Notes: generated by a model from the letters alone, not told the origin. 64,000 bases of DNA from Planctomycetota bacterium (GCA_018242625.1 JAFEBO010000008.1:744001-808000), one strand, 5' to 3'. Numbered from the stretch's first letter, positions 48,373 to 58,075 are shown. Numbers and translations are program-made.

Positions 48373-49389
48373 TCAAGCCCGCCGGATCATTGCGAGCCGA
48401 TCTTCTTTCGAAACAACCGCCGCGGCGTCCGCCAGCCACCGCTGGGCATCCTGCCTGTACCCCGCGGTCGGCTTCAATTCTGGCATCCGCGCCGACCAGT
48501 ACCTGTTGAACCGGTGCATCGCTAGTTCGCGGACATACTTGGCGATCATGGATGCCAGCGCCACCGGCAGGTGCTCGTCTTCCGCTTCCGGCTGGAACGA
48601 AACCCGGAACGCGCCGTGCGACTCGGCTCCCGTGCCTTTGCGATTGAGTTCATAGACCGATCGATCGGCCCCCTGCTCGATGACGCTGCAATCCCAATCC
48701 GGGAGGATCCGCTCGAGCACGAGCGCGTAATTGTCGCGTCCACCCAGTTTGTCGCAAGCCACACGGATCGACGCCCCCGGATGCGCTGCGGCCAGTTCCA
48801 GCACGATCTTCAGGTGATGCGCGAGCGTTGCGATACACACGTCGCCCTTGTTCCCCGTCGCGCCGATCACGGAGTTGAATTCGCGCTCATCCATCACACG
48901 GCAGCGCATCGCCAGCAACCGGACGCGGCTTTCTTCCAGCGATCGAGCGATCAGGTTTGCCGAAATCCCCAGCATCGGGGCGATTGTCGAGACTGGCAGC
49001 GAGACCGGTGTGCCCTCGTACCACGGGTGCCCGCTCAGTTTGGCCTCCAGCAGATCATGGAGGGCCGAGTCCGTGAGCGGGACCGACTCCGTTTCCAGGT
49101 TTGCCGCCGCGGCGAGCACGCCACGCTCCAAGTGCATCAGCGGATGCCGCTTCGCGTTTGATTCGGCCACGTCGTTGGGAAGCTTCAGGGCCTTGGAGTC
49201 CGCGATCGCCACGCGCCCGCGTTTGTCCTTGGTTTCCCGGCAGACGCCCGCCGAGAGCATTTTCCAGAGGCAGGGCTTCTGATCGCCCTCGTTCCAGTCT
49301 TCGACGAGGAACGCGCTCATGCCAACACACAGCGGCCCGAGCAACGGCCCGAACCCCGCCTCGTCGATTCCAACCAACACCAGCGCCAT
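48373..49389 (-). CDS. Divergent RNase HII-like protein
   Basis: 338 residues, versus about 200-220 for typical RNase HII. The first motif GIDEAGFGPLLGPL keeps the Asp-Glu pair but has GF instead of GR. IADSKAL matches the DSK motif, VACDKLGGRDNY supplies a third Asp, and ASMIAKYVRELAM matches SxxAKxxRD with Glu in place of Asp. An insertion of about 100 residues separates the motifs. It may cleave RNA/DNA hybrids, or have a changed specificity. Co-directional with ribD. Confidence 0.72.
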   Translation of the reverse strand: MALVLVGIDEAGFGPLLGPLCVGMSAFLVEDWNEGDQKPCLWKMLSAGVCRETKDKRGRVAIADSKALKLPNDVAESNAKRHPLMHLERGVLAAAANLETESVPLTDSALHDLLEAKLSGHPWYEGTPVSLPVSTIAPMLGISANLIARSLEESRVRLLAMRCRVMDEREFNSVIGATGNKGDVCIATLAHHLKIVLELAAAHPGASIRVACDKLGGRDNYALVLERILPDWDCSVIEQGADRSVYELNRKGTGAESHGAFRVSFQPEAEDEHLPVALASMIAKYVRELAMHRFNRYWSARMPELKPTAGYRQDAQRWLADAAAVVSKEDRLAMIRRA

Positions 49390-49516
49390 GGGCTCGATGG
49401 TACTGCCTTTCCGTGCCGCCCGGACCGGCTGCAGGCAGTTTCTGCGTTTCGGGAAAGACCAAGGCGCTCAAACCCAAAACGCACAGAGGCCCGGCGTGTG
49501 CCGAGCCTCGTGCAAG

Positions 49517-49600
49517 TGCGGCTGAGAGGAGTCGAACCTCCACGGGTGTGACCCCACTAGAACCTGAATCTAGCGCGTCTGCCAATTCCGCCACAGCCGC
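49517..49600 (-). tRNA. tRNA-Leu (anticodon CAG)
   Basis: 84 nt. Acceptor GCGGCTG pairs with CAGCCGC; the anticodon stem CTAGA/TCTAG encloses TTCAGGT, anticodon CAG. A long variable arm (GTGGGGTCACACCC-type) and T-loop GGTTCGACTCC fit class II tRNA-Leu. CCA is not encoded. Confidence 0.95.
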
Positions 49601-49703
49601 AAGTTGTCGCTCCAAGGCGGGGTCGCCGCCTGAGCCTGAAACGATATGCGTATCGGGGCACCCCGGCATCTGCCTGGGCGAAATTTGTTGCCGCGGCGCC
49701 GGC

Positions 49704-50825
49704 TCAGGCCTTCTTGGTGGGCGAATAGAACGGCAGCTTGGCGACCTTGCCCTCGAACACGCCGCGCTCGCTCTCGACCTGCACGGCGGTGCCCGGTTCG
49801 CTCGCGCCGAGTTCGACAAAGCCCATGGCGATCGGGTAGCCGAGCGTGGGGCTCAGGCAGCCGCTCGTCACGACCCCCACCTGCTTGCCGCCGGCGAGAA
49901 TCTTCATTCCCTGGCGTGCGGAACGCTTGCCCTCGAGCGCAAGGCCGACCAGTTTGCGACCGATTCCCTTCTTGACCGTCGCCTCGAGCGCATCGTGGCC
50001 CACGAAACGCTCGCCCCGCTCACCCTCGTGCTTGTCGAGCGAAATGGCGAAGTCCACGCCGCATTCAAGCGCGTTGATCTCTTCGCCGAGTTCATGCCCG
50101 TAGAGCGGCATTCCCGCCTCGATCCGCAGCGTGTCGCGGCAGCCCAGGCCCGCCGGCTTCACAATCGCGTCGACCGAGTTCATATCCACGTCTTTCAGGA
50201 TCAGCTTCATCGCCATACCGACGAAAGTGGCGGGCAGAATTGCCTCGACGCCGTCCTCGCCGGTGTAGCCCGTGCGGCTCACGATTACTTTCATGATCAT
50301 GAGGTTCTTGGTCGTGAAGCGGTAGCGCTTCAGCGTGGGGATCTCGCTCGAGAACTTCGAGATCATCTCCATCACCTTGGGGCCCTGCATCGCAACCATC
50401 GCCGTGCTCAGCGTCTGATCGTCGATCTTGACCTGCAAATCGCCCTTGACCTTCTCGAAATGCGGGAGCAGCTTCTCCCTGTTGCTGGCGTTGACGACCA
50501 GCAGGAAATCGTCCTCGTCAAAGCGGTAGACGATGATGTCGTCCTTGACGCCGCCCTGCTCGTTGCAGACGAGCGAGTAGCGGCACTGGCCGGCGGTCAT
50601 GTCGTAAATCTTGCGGGTGCACAGCTTTTCAAGGAACTTGCGTGCGTGACGGCCGGTCACCTTCACTCGCCCCATGTGCGAGACATCGAACATCCCGCCG
50701 CTCTTGCGCACCTGGTTGTGCTCGTCGATGATGCTCGTGTAGAACATGGGCATTTCCCAGCCCGCGAAGTCGACCATTTTGGCTTTTTTGTCGGCGTGGA
50801 ACGAATGAAGAGGTGTGCGCTGCAC
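49704..50825 (-). CDS. gcvT: Glycine cleavage system T protein (aminomethyltransferase)
   Basis: 373 residues starting at GTG with GGAG 9 nt upstream. Motifs: VDFAGWEMPMFY, GGMFDVSHMGRVKVTG, SRTGYTGEDGVEAILP, GLGCRDTLRIEAGMPLYGHE and C-terminal VVTSGCLSPTLGYPIAMGFV. It transfers the methylene of glycine to tetrahydrofolate. No gcvH or gcvP is nearby, and no glycine riboswitch is visible in the short leader (70 nt to panC). Confidence 0.94.
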   Translation of the reverse strand: MQRTPLHSFHADKKAKMVDFAGWEMPMFYTSIIDEHNQVRKSGGMFDVSHMGRVKVTGRHARKFLEKLCTRKIYDMTAGQCRYSLVCNEQGGVKDDIIVYRFDEDDFLLVVNASNREKLLPHFEKVKGDLQVKIDDQTLSTAMVAMQGPKVMEMISKFSSEIPTLKRYRFTTKNLMIMKVIVSRTGYTGEDGVEAILPATFVGMAMKLILKDVDMNSVDAIVKPAGLGCRDTLRIEAGMPLYGHELGEEINALECGVDFAISLDKHEGERGERFVGHDALEATVKKGIGRKLVGLALEGKRSARQGMKILAGGKQVGVVTSGCLSPTLGYPIAMGFVELGASEPGTAVQVESERGVFEGKVAKLPFYSPTKKA

Positions 50826-50895
50826 GGAAGGATGCTCCAGGGCCGGTTCTACGGCTCGGCAAGCCTACGGCCTTTGGCCCCGCTTTGCGAGCGGG

Positions 50896-51726
50896 TCAGA
50901 TAGAAGGCCAAAGGACGTTGTCGATCAGCCGGACAGCGCCAAGCCGGGCGGCAATGAGCGCCCGAAGGGCTCCGGTCGCTGGCGCCAGGAGCGTTGCCGC
51001 GTCGCGTACGACAGCGTATTCGGTCTCCACTCCGGCATCTCGAAGCGTGGAGCGCATGGCGGCCTCGGCCTCGGCAGGAGTTTTCACGCGTCCAGCCCCG
51101 ACGAGCGCGCGAGAGATCGCCAAGGCTTTTTGTCGATCGCCGGGTGCCAGGAAGCGATTGCGGCTGCTCATAGCCAGACCATCGGGCTCTCGAACAGTTG
51201 GCATCCCGACAATCTCGATTTCGGGCCGGTCTCGCTTCGTCATCGCCCGGACCACTTGAAGTTGCTGCCAGTCCTTTTCGCCGAAGACGGCACAGCGAGG
51301 GCGGATCAGGTCAAAGAACCGCAGCACCACCTGGCAGACACCGGCGAAATGTCCCGGACGGTGCGCATCTTCCAGGCCGGGGCGGGTGGCCTGTTCCGGG
51401 AGCGAGGGGACCGGGATCTGCTGGTTGGGCGGGTAGATGTCGGGGGCCGAAGGCGCGAAGACCGCCGCGGCACCGGCACGCGTGCACAAGTCCACATCGG
51501 CCTGCAGTGTTTTGGGATAACGGGCATAATCTGCAGGGTCGTTGAACTGCGTGGGGTTTACAAAGACCCACACCATGCAGATCCCCCGCCCACGGGCGAG
51601 TTCAACGCCCTTCCGGACAAGAGACTCATGGCCCGCGTGCAGCGCCCCCATTGTCGGGATGAGGACAACATCCCCCGAAGAGGCGCGGAATCGGTCCAAG
51701 TCGCGGTTGCTCGTGAGAAGTTCCAC
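50896..51726 (-). CDS. panC: Pantothenate synthetase
   Basis: 276 residues. ATP/pantoate motifs: LIPTMGALHAGHESLVRKG, VFVNPTQFNDPADYARYPKT, FGEKDWQQLQVVRAM and LAMSSRNRFLAP. It condenses pantoate and beta-alanine. GTG is chosen as it places about 24 residues before PTMGALH, as in other PanC proteins; a TTG five codons earlier is the alternative, and neither has an ideal ribosome site. It follows the PilZ-like gene by 32 nt. Confidence 0.92.
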   Translation of the reverse strand: MELLTSNRDLDRFRASSGDVVLIPTMGALHAGHESLVRKGVELARGRGICMVWVFVNPTQFNDPADYARYPKTLQADVDLCTRAGAAAVFAPSAPDIYPPNQQIPVPSLPEQATRPGLEDAHRPGHFAGVCQVVLRFFDLIRPRCAVFGEKDWQQLQVVRAMTKRDRPEIEIVGMPTVREPDGLAMSSRNRFLAPGDRQKALAISRALVGAGRVKTPAEAEAAMRSTLRDAGVETEYAVVRDAATLLAPATGALRALIAARLGAVRLIDNVLWPSI

Positions 51727-51758
51727 CGCCTCAAGGATCAACAGGGCGGAGCGCCGGG

Positions 51759-52181
51759 TCAAGCACGGCGGCGCTGCGTATTGCCGCGCGCCAGAGCCCA
51801 GTCGTAGATGCTGTGCCCGTCCGGGATCTTGAGAAGATCCACGTCGACGCGGTAGAGCCCGTCGTCGCTGTACTGGCAGGTAACAACCCTGCAAAGAAGC
51901 GGGACGGGGCGGTCATCGATGAGGTGGATGGCCAACGCGAGGATGCGTCCGGGATAGCACATGCGCCGCGATTCGAGGACCACGTGCGAGCGGCTGAGTT
52001 CGGCCGTCTTGGCGTTCCACGCCGGTCCCGGGCGGGTGCGCTCGTCCAGTTCGGAGACATCGACCTCCGCCTCAAACCTGTGCCCGGTCGGGCGGAGCGC
52101 CTGCGAACGCTCGGCCGTGCCCGAAAGGGCGGCAAGTTCGGCTTCGGTCCCCATCACGTCGCGTGCTGCTAGTGCCGGCAT
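51759..52181 (-). CDS. Small unknown, possible degenerate PilZ-like domain
   Basis: 140 residues, no signal peptide. The core alternates strands as in PilZ: TAELSRSHVVLESRRMCYPG, ILALAIHLIDDRPVPLLCRV, DDGLYRVDVDLL. The RxxxR and DxSxxG c-di-GMP motifs are not clearly preserved. The family call is a guess from fold pattern. ATG at MPALAARD is used; a longer frame exists upstream but overlaps the divergent gene. Confidence 0.45.
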   Translation of the reverse strand: MPALAARDVMGTEAELAALSGTAERSQALRPTGHRFEAEVDVSELDERTRPGPAWNAKTAELSRSHVVLESRRMCYPGRILALAIHLIDDRPVPLLCRVVTCQYSDDGLYRVDVDLLKIPDGHSIYDWALARGNTQRRRA

Positions 52182-52333
52182 ACGTGAAGAGTCACAATGA
52201 AAACGTTCCCCGGCCAGAATTGCGGCGGCTTTGCCACCCGCGCTAGTCCGGATGTGCCGGTCGGGGCGGCTTGGGAAGGGGTAAGGAATGTTACGGATTT
52301 GCGGGCTGGGCTCAAAGATGTCATAATCACACC

Positions 52334-52996
52334 ATGCTGACCGGGCCACCGACCATGCCCGGATGGGGAGAGGTACTTCTGGGCGAGGCCCGCCTGGCGC
52401 TTATTGGCACCGCATGGGCACCGCTCCTCAGTATCGAGAAGAACGCCGACAACATTCCCGCTTTGTCCGAGTTTCGGGACGAGCGCGGGCATCAGCGGGC
52501 AATCGATCACTACCTGCTCTCCTGGATGACTCATCAGCCCGCGCCGCCGGTGAATCCAAGTTCTTCTGCTGATGTACAGATCTGGAACGCGCTCATTCGG
52601 GGCGACATTGAGTTCATGCTCGAGGCGATCGGACCCGCGGGTGGCCCGCTCACGCGCAACGCCACGGCGCTCACACTCGAAGTATGGACGGAAACCGAGC
52701 TTTCAATCCTGCATGCACTCAGCCACGCGGGCGATCGGGCTGCGGAGAGAACGGCGCAGGCCGCGGACTGGATCCTGGCCAACCTGCAGCCGGATAACGC
52801 GACCAACCATCCGTGGGGAGTCCATGTTTTTCTTGCTCGGGCGTTCTTGTGCGATATGCCCGAACACAGGCTGTATGCGGAGACTCTGCTGCACAACAGC
52901 ATCGTTTCGCTCGGACGGCCCGACCGATTTTCAGCCCTGCTGCTGCTGGACTCGGCGCGAACGCTCTTTGGGCAATACCCGGTTCAGACCGGCTGA
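52334..52996 (+). CDS. Conserved-looking unknown helical protein
   Basis: 220 residues, no signal peptide or membrane segment. Sequence includes GWGEVLLGEARLALIGTAWA, YLLSWMTHQPAPP and a helical C-terminus (HRLYAETLLHNSIVSLGRPD). No family recognised. Its 3' end overlaps the 3' end of pyrG by 13 nt. Start uncertain: an ATG seven codons later is also possible. Confidence 0.5.
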   Translation: MLTGPPTMPGWGEVLLGEARLALIGTAWAPLLSIEKNADNIPALSEFRDERGHQRAIDHYLLSWMTHQPAPPVNPSSSADVQIWNALIRGDIEFMLEAIGPAGGPLTRNATALTLEVWTETELSILHALSHAGDRAAERTAQAADWILANLQPDNATNHPWGVHVFLARAFLCDMPEHRLYAETLLHNSIVSLGRPDRFSALLLLDSARTLFGQYPVQTG

Positions 52997-55026
52997 GCCT
53001 GATGTCGGCCAGAAGCCTGGGGTGTACGAAGCCATCGGGCCACATCCGGATCGGCCAGGGCCTTTTCGCGCCCGATGCTGTGCGCCACCGCGGCCGCCAC
53101 AAGACCCATGAACATGGGTTGCGGTCTCAGCGGGCGGCTGGTCAGTTCCGGATGGAACTGAGCCCCGATGAAATAGGGATGCGTCACGCGCAGAGCGAGA
53201 CCTCCCTCGGACATCGTGCCGGCGCTCTGGCGGATCGTGGCCGCGGGGTGATCGATTTCGCTCAGGCTCTGGCGCAGCTCCAGGATCTGCATGATCGGCC
53301 GCGCGGGGTGCCGGCCGCTGAAGACCAGCCCGGCCTGTTCGAACCGCTCGATGTACGCGGGATCGACCTCGTAGCGGTGCCGGAAACGCTCGCGGATGCC
53401 CTGCTGCTTGCCGAAGAGGAAGTTGGCGAGCGTTCCGGGGGTAAGCGCCACTTCCTGGCCTCCCAGCCGCATTGTTCCGCCGAGGCCTTCGATCCGCTTC
53501 TGCTCCGGCAGTTCGCTGATCACAGGATTGGCGCAGCCGGGCCGGAACTCGGTGCTGTTCGCGTCCCGCAGGCCCAGCACATTGCGGGCAAACTCGATCA
53601 CGGCCATCTGGAAGCCCAGGCACAGGCCGAGGTACGGAAGGCCATTTTCACGGCAGAACCGCACGCAGGCGATCTTCCCTTCCACGCCACGCGACCCAAA
53701 TCCGCCGGGAACGATCACGCCGTTGAGGTCTGCGAGGCGCTGAGCGACGTTGGGGTCGCCAATATCGGTGGTGTCGATCCAGCGGAGGTCGACGTCGGTC
53801 GCAAGGTGCGCAGAGCAATGCTCGATCGCCTTATCGATCGACGCGTACGCATCGCGAATCTGGGCGTATTTGCCCGCGATTCCGATGGAAACACTGCGCC
53901 GTTTGGGCGCGGTGAGCCTCTTCACAAAGCCCGTCCACCGCTCGCGTGCGCGATCTTCGGAAGAAAAATCCACGCGTTCGTGCAGCCCGAGAATCGAGAG
54001 GATCTCCCGGTCCAGCCCCTCCAGCCGCATCTCCTCGGGAATGGTGTAGATGCTCTCGCGATCGTGCATCGAGAACATGCGGCGGGGCGCCACGTTGCTG
54101 AACATCGCGATTTTCTGCATCACCTTTTCGGTGCAGGGCTTGCTGGCGCGGCAGGCGATGACGTGCGGCTGGATGCCGGCCTCCATGAGCCGCTTGATGC
54201 CCAGCTGCGCCGCCTTGCTCTTTTGCTCACCGAGCGCCGGCGGTTCGATGATGTACGTGAGTGCAACAAAGCACGTCGAACCCGGCCCTTCCTCAAAGGC
54301 GAGCTCGCGCATGGCTTCGATGTAGAACGCGTTCTCGTAGTCGCCCACGGTCCCGCCGACTTCCACGAAGACCACGTCCGCGGGCTTGACACCGTCACCG
54401 TGCAGCGCAAGTTCGCGGAGCTTGCGCTTCACTTCTCCGGTCACGTGCGGGATCATCTGCACGTCGCGCCCGAGATACACGCCCATCCGCTCCCGCTCGA
54501 GAATCTCGCTGAAGATCTGGCCGCTCGTGGTGAAGTTGCGCCGGGAGAGGTTCTGGTCGAGCAGGCGCTCGTAGGTGCCCAGGTCCATGTCGCATTCGGT
54601 GCCGTCATCGAGGACAAAGACCTCGCCGTGCCGGTACGGATTCAGCGTTCCCGAATCGATGTTGAGGTATCCCTCCATCTTGATCGGGGCGACCGTTAAG
54701 CCCTTGTCCTTGAGCATCTTGGCAAGGCTGCTCGAGAAAATGCCCTTGCCCAGGCCGCTCATAACGGTGCCGAAAACGACGACGTATTTGTGCCGCCCCT
54801 TGATGTAGCCGGGCGGGAGCGGGGAATAGAACTCACTCTCGGTCGACTGGTCGCCAAGGCTTGCGAGCGTGATGCCCGCGTCCAGATCGACCGGGGGGGG
54901 ATCGGCGGAGCCACCGGGCTTGCTTTCAAGGGTTGGGGAGAAGTTTGAGCCCGACCAGGTTTCGGTCGGCGACCCCGCCTGCGGGTATTTCCCGGGGCGT
55001 CCGGCGTCTGTCGGTCGAGGGGGCAT
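52984..55026 (-). CDS. pyrG: CTP synthase with long N-terminal extension
   Basis: 680 residues versus about 545 in E. coli. About 83 residues, Pro/Ser-rich, precede the synthetase P-loop ([20 protein letters not shown]). Substrate/metal motifs are HGEVFVLDDGTECDMDLGTY and FVEVGGTVGDYENAFY; KMEGYLN replaces the usual KxDPYxN. The glutaminase has GLCLGFQMAVIEFA (Cys nucleophile) and AQFHPELTSRP (His/Glu). No alternative start codon lies between the extension and the P-loop. It is downstream of kdsB, 89 nt apart. Confidence 0.93.
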   Translation of the reverse strand: MPPRPTDAGRPGKYPQAGSPTETWSGSNFSPTLESKPGGSADPPPVDLDAGITLASLGDQSTESEFYSPLPPGYIKGRHKYVVVFGTVMSGLGKGIFSSSLAKMLKDKGLTVAPIKMEGYLNIDSGTLNPYRHGEVFVLDDGTECDMDLGTYERLLDQNLSRRNFTTSGQIFSEILERERMGVYLGRDVQMIPHVTGEVKRKLRELALHGDGVKPADVVFVEVGGTVGDYENAFYIEAMRELAFEEGPGSTCFVALTYIIEPPALGEQKSKAAQLGIKRLMEAGIQPHVIACRASKPCTEKVMQKIAMFSNVAPRRMFSMHDRESIYTIPEEMRLEGLDREILSILGLHERVDFSSEDRARERWTGFVKRLTAPKRRSVSIGIAGKYAQIRDAYASIDKAIEHCSAHLATDVDLRWIDTTDIGDPNVAQRLADLNGVIVPGGFGSRGVEGKIACVRFCRENGLPYLGLCLGFQMAVIEFARNVLGLRDANSTEFRPGCANPVISELPEQKRIEGLGGTMRLGGQEVALTPGTLANFLFGKQQGIRERFRHRYEVDPAYIERFEQAGLVFSGRHPARPIMQILELRQSLSEIDHPAATIRQSAGTMSEGGLALRVTHPYFIGAQFHPELTSRPLRPQPMFMGLVAAAVAHSIGREKALADPDVARWLRTPQASGRHQAQPV

Positions 55027-55115
55027 GACACAGCATATCACACACGAGCGGTCATTTGGCGGGGTCGTGCGCCTCGATTTGTGAAGAATTGCCTAGACGC
55101 GGAGTTGGACAAGGG

Positions 55116-55895
55116 TTATCGACCTGATCGGGTCTGCTCGCGCCGGACGAACGCCTCGTATTGCTCGGGGGTATCGATCCCGGCGAAGCCGGTTTGTGCG
55201 CTGACCACGGCAACCGCGATGCTGTAGCCGTGTTCGAGAACCCTGAGCTGTTCAAGGGATTCACAGCGTTCCAGGTCGGTCGGTTTCAGCCCGGCGTACC
55301 GGTCGAGAAAAGGCCTGCGGTACACATAGAGCCCCACATGACGCAGCGCCGCGATACCGGGAGCCTGCCCGGGATCGCGCACAAACGGGATGGCGGCACG
55401 GCTGAAATACAAGGCTGTGCCGTCCTGCCGGAGGACGACTTTGACGATATTTGGGTTCGCCTTTTCGTCCGGAGAGCCGATCGGCACGGCGACGGTCGCA
55501 ACCTGGGCCTGGGAATTTGCCCGCAGAGCTTCCACCGCCGATTCGATGACGATGGTCTCCACCTCGGGCTCATCGCCCTGGACGTTGACGACGATCGCAT
55601 TGGGGGGCAATTCGAGGAGCCTTGCGGCTTCGGCCAGGCGGCTCGTGCCGTTGGGGTGGTCCGGCGAAGTCATGACGCACTCGCCGCCGAAAGCAATGAC
55701 CGCGTCAAAGACTCGCTGGTGATCGGTGGCAATGACGACACGGGAGATGCACTTCGCCCTGGATGCGGCGGCGTGCACGTGCTGAATCAGAGGCTTTCCG
55801 GTGCGGCGGGCGAGAACCTTTTCTGGAAACCGGGTGGAACCCAGCCGGGCGGGAATGATGGCGACCACCGGCGTTGGGGGCGAATCCGAGGCCAT
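55116..55895 (-). CDS. kdsB: CMP-Kdo synthetase (3-deoxy-manno-octulosonate cytidylyltransferase)
   Basis: 259 residues. Motifs: AIIPARLGSTRFPEKVLARR (nucleotide binding), VVIATDHQRVFDAV, VVNVQGDEPEVET (metal Asp), LYFSRAAIPFVRD, and RHVGLYVYRRPFLDRY. It activates Kdo with CTP for lipopolysaccharide core synthesis, implying a Kdo-containing outer membrane. It is followed by pyrG, which makes its CTP, and preceded by the TPR-like gene (9 nt). Confidence 0.93.
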   Translation of the reverse strand: MASDSPPTPVVAIIPARLGSTRFPEKVLARRTGKPLIQHVHAAASRAKCISRVVIATDHQRVFDAVIAFGGECVMTSPDHPNGTSRLAEAARLLELPPNAIVVNVQGDEPEVETIVIESAVEALRANSQAQVATVAVPIGSPDEKANPNIVKVVLRQDGTALYFSRAAIPFVRDPGQAPGIAALRHVGLYVYRRPFLDRYAGLKPTDLERCESLEQLRVLEHGYSIAVAVVSAQTGFAGIDTPEQYEAFVRREQTRSGR

Positions 55896-55904
55896 CCGGC
55901 TTGC

Positions 55905-57404
55905 TCACTTTGCGCGAAGTTCGCTCACGAGTTTCTTGAGCGCTTCCCGGCGCATCTTGATGTCCTTGTAACCGATGGACTGGATCAGAATCTGGCTGGC
56001 AATCTTCTCCGCCTCTTCTGCGGCTGCCAGATCACGCCGGTTTTCTCCGACAATCTGCAGGGCACAGCAAAGGTCGTATCGAACATCCCGAAGGTCATCG
56101 GGAGTCATGTCGGTCATTTCCATGGCGCGCCGGAAGGTCTCGATCGACTCTTCCGCCAGGTCGCAGCGGAGGAACGACTGCCCGAGCATGTGCAGCACCC
56201 GACCCCGCACGCGTGGGTCGTTCTGGGCTTCCTGGAACTGGCCGATCGCCTCTTCGAAGTTCCCCAGGTCAAAGAACCTCTTTCCGAGTTCATAACGCCA
56301 GCGCAGATCGGTCGGATAGTTTTCGACGTTGTTCTTGAGTTCCTGAACCTCGAGTTCGAGCAGGCCGTTGCGTTCGGTCTCGTAAACGCTTTGCGCGATC
56401 GGATCGTCCGGCGCCGTGTCGAGCATCCGCTTGGCTTCGCTCACGCGCCGACGGGTCTGCCGCATGCGTATTTCACCGGCGTCCTGCCGCAGCTTGTAGA
56501 TCTTGGTGCGCTCGTACGCCTGCAGAAGAAGTGTGTGGGCACGTTCTTCGTCTTCGGGCTTCCCGCGGGAGCGCAGAGCCTCGACCAGCTTTCCGAGCGT
56601 CGGAAGGTCTTCGGGCCTGAGGTTGAACTCCGCCTCCGTGCGGACAACTTCGCGGTCTTTGACGTCCTCTGTCTTGCTGATTCTGGTGGATTCTTCCAGC
56701 GCCTGCTGCTTGCTGGCGTCGCGAATGTTGGCGCGGAACCCGCCCTCCTGACCTGTACGCTCGTAGCCACCCTTCGCCATCGTCGCCTTGGCGGCGAGCA
56801 TTTTGACCTCGTTCGCGAGCTGGCCGTCTGACGGATCGATGCGCCGGGCGTCTTCCCCGCTGTTCACCGCGATGTCAGGAAATCCCATGATGTCGGCAGC
56901 CTTCATCAGCCGGACAAAGCTGTCCTTCCGCTGCTTTGGATCCTTCCGCACCGCTGCATACGCGGCCTCTGCGACCCACTTGGACACATCTCCCGCGCCG
57001 ATCTTGGCGACGGCCTCGGCCGCCTTGATCGCCCACGATGCCGCACCGGACTTGTCGTCGACCGACATCGACCACTCGTAAAGAGCGGCCAGGAATTTGT
57101 TGACGTCGCCGCTGCCAGAAACGACGTTTCGCGTCTCTTTGCTGACTCGCTTTTTGCCCTCGGGCGACTGGAGGAAATGGCTGGCGGACTGGACGTAGCC
57201 CTCGACGCCGGGCAGCATGCGGGGATCAAGCTGAAGTCCCCTGAGCCACAAGCCCATGGCGTATTCGTACTTCTCCGCCTCCTGAGCCACTCGAGCGTGC
57301 GCGAAGAATTTTTCGGCCTTGTCGGGCTGGAAGACTGGTCCGGCGGGGCCACCGGCATCTCCACTTTCGCCTGCGGGTTTTTTTCCGAAGAGTCCTGAGA
57401 TCAT
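55905..57404 (-). CDS. Unknown TPR-like cytoplasmic protein
   Basis: 499 residues, no signal peptide. Helical throughout with TPR-like pairs, for example AEKYEYAMGLWLRGLQLDP, ELGKRFFDLGNFEEAIGQFQ and HMLGQSFLRCDLAEESIETF. Residues 200-330 are charged and probably coiled coil (KYTKIYKLRQDAGEIRMRQT-like region). ATG at MISGLFGKK is used; GAGGAACC lies about 14 nt upstream. No specific family recognised. It is likely co-transcribed with kdsB-pyrG. Confidence 0.65.
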   Translation of the reverse strand: MISGLFGKKPAGESGDAGGPAGPVFQPDKAEKFFAHARVAQEAEKYEYAMGLWLRGLQLDPRMLPGVEGYVQSASHFLQSPEGKKRVSKETRNVVSGSGDVNKFLAALYEWSMSVDDKSGAASWAIKAAEAVAKIGAGDVSKWVAEAAYAAVRKDPKQRKDSFVRLMKAADIMGFPDIAVNSGEDARRIDPSDGQLANEVKMLAAKATMAKGGYERTGQEGGFRANIRDASKQQALEESTRISKTEDVKDREVVRTEAEFNLRPEDLPTLGKLVEALRSRGKPEDEERAHTLLLQAYERTKIYKLRQDAGEIRMRQTRRRVSEAKRMLDTAPDDPIAQSVYETERNGLLELEVQELKNNVENYPTDLRWRYELGKRFFDLGNFEEAIGQFQEAQNDPRVRGRVLHMLGQSFLRCDLAEESIETFRRAMEMTDMTPDDLRDVRYDLCCALQIVGENRRDLAAAEEAEKIASQILIQSIGYKDIKMRREALKKLVSELRAK

Positions 57405-57511
57405 GACGTCTGGTGGTTCCTCTCGCGGACCGGACGGAAAGCACCGCTCGGACCGCCTGATAATACGTCCGCGTGCCACCCCAATACGTGCCGAGCCCTT
57501 ACCATCGGGTG

Positions 57512-58075
57512 ATGCCGGTCAACGCCGCCAACCTGTCGATCTTGCACTACCCGGAAAAGGCCCTGCGTACACCCGCAAAGGCCATTCCGAAGGCCAGCGC
57601 GGAGACCCGGCAGATAGCCGAACGGATGATCGAACTCATGTACGAGGCGGAAGGGATCGGGCTGGCCGCGCCGCAGGTGGGTCTCTCGATCGCGCTGTTC
57701 GTTCTTGATGTTCCCAAGGGCGACAAGAACTCGCCGGAGAGCGATCCGCCCAGCGCCACAAGCGATGCGATGGTCTTTATCAACCCGAAATTGACCTCCT
57801 TCGAGGGCGCCCCGGAGCCGTATGAGGAGGGCTGCCTGAGCCTCCCCGACATCCGCGGAGATGTCCTGCGGCCCCCGATCGTCACGGTTCAGGCGCTCGA
57901 CATCGATAACAAACCCTTCACTCTGCGCGCTTCCGGACTTCTCGCCAGGTGCATCCAGCACGAGTTTGATCACCTGCAGGGAGTATTGATCCTGGACAAA
58001 ATGACGCAGATGTCGCGGCTCAAGAACCGGACCGCAGTCCGTGATCTTGAACGGGAAGGTTCGCAGAAGAAATAG
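57512..58075 (+). CDS. def: Peptide deformylase
   Basis: 187 residues. The three deformylase motifs are intact: GIGLAAPQVG, EEGCLSLP (metal Cys) and QHEFDHLQG (two metal His and catalytic Glu). It removes the N-formyl group from nascent proteins. The ATG is preferred over an upstream GTG that would overlap the divergent gene. It is followed by fmt after 39 nt, the classic pairing. Confidence 0.95.
   Translation: MPVNAANLSILHYPEKALRTPAKAIPKASAETRQIAERMIELMYEAEGIGLAAPQVGLSIALFVLDVPKGDKNSPESDPPSATSDAMVFINPKLTSFEGAPEPYEEGCLSLPDIRGDVLRPPIVTVQALDIDNKPFTLRASGLLARCIQHEFDHLQGVLILDKMTQMSRLKNRTAVRDLEREGSQKK

Noticed and set aside
50826..50895. Glycine riboswitch upstream of gcvT
   Set aside because: The 70-nt leader is too short and shows only a simple GC hairpin.
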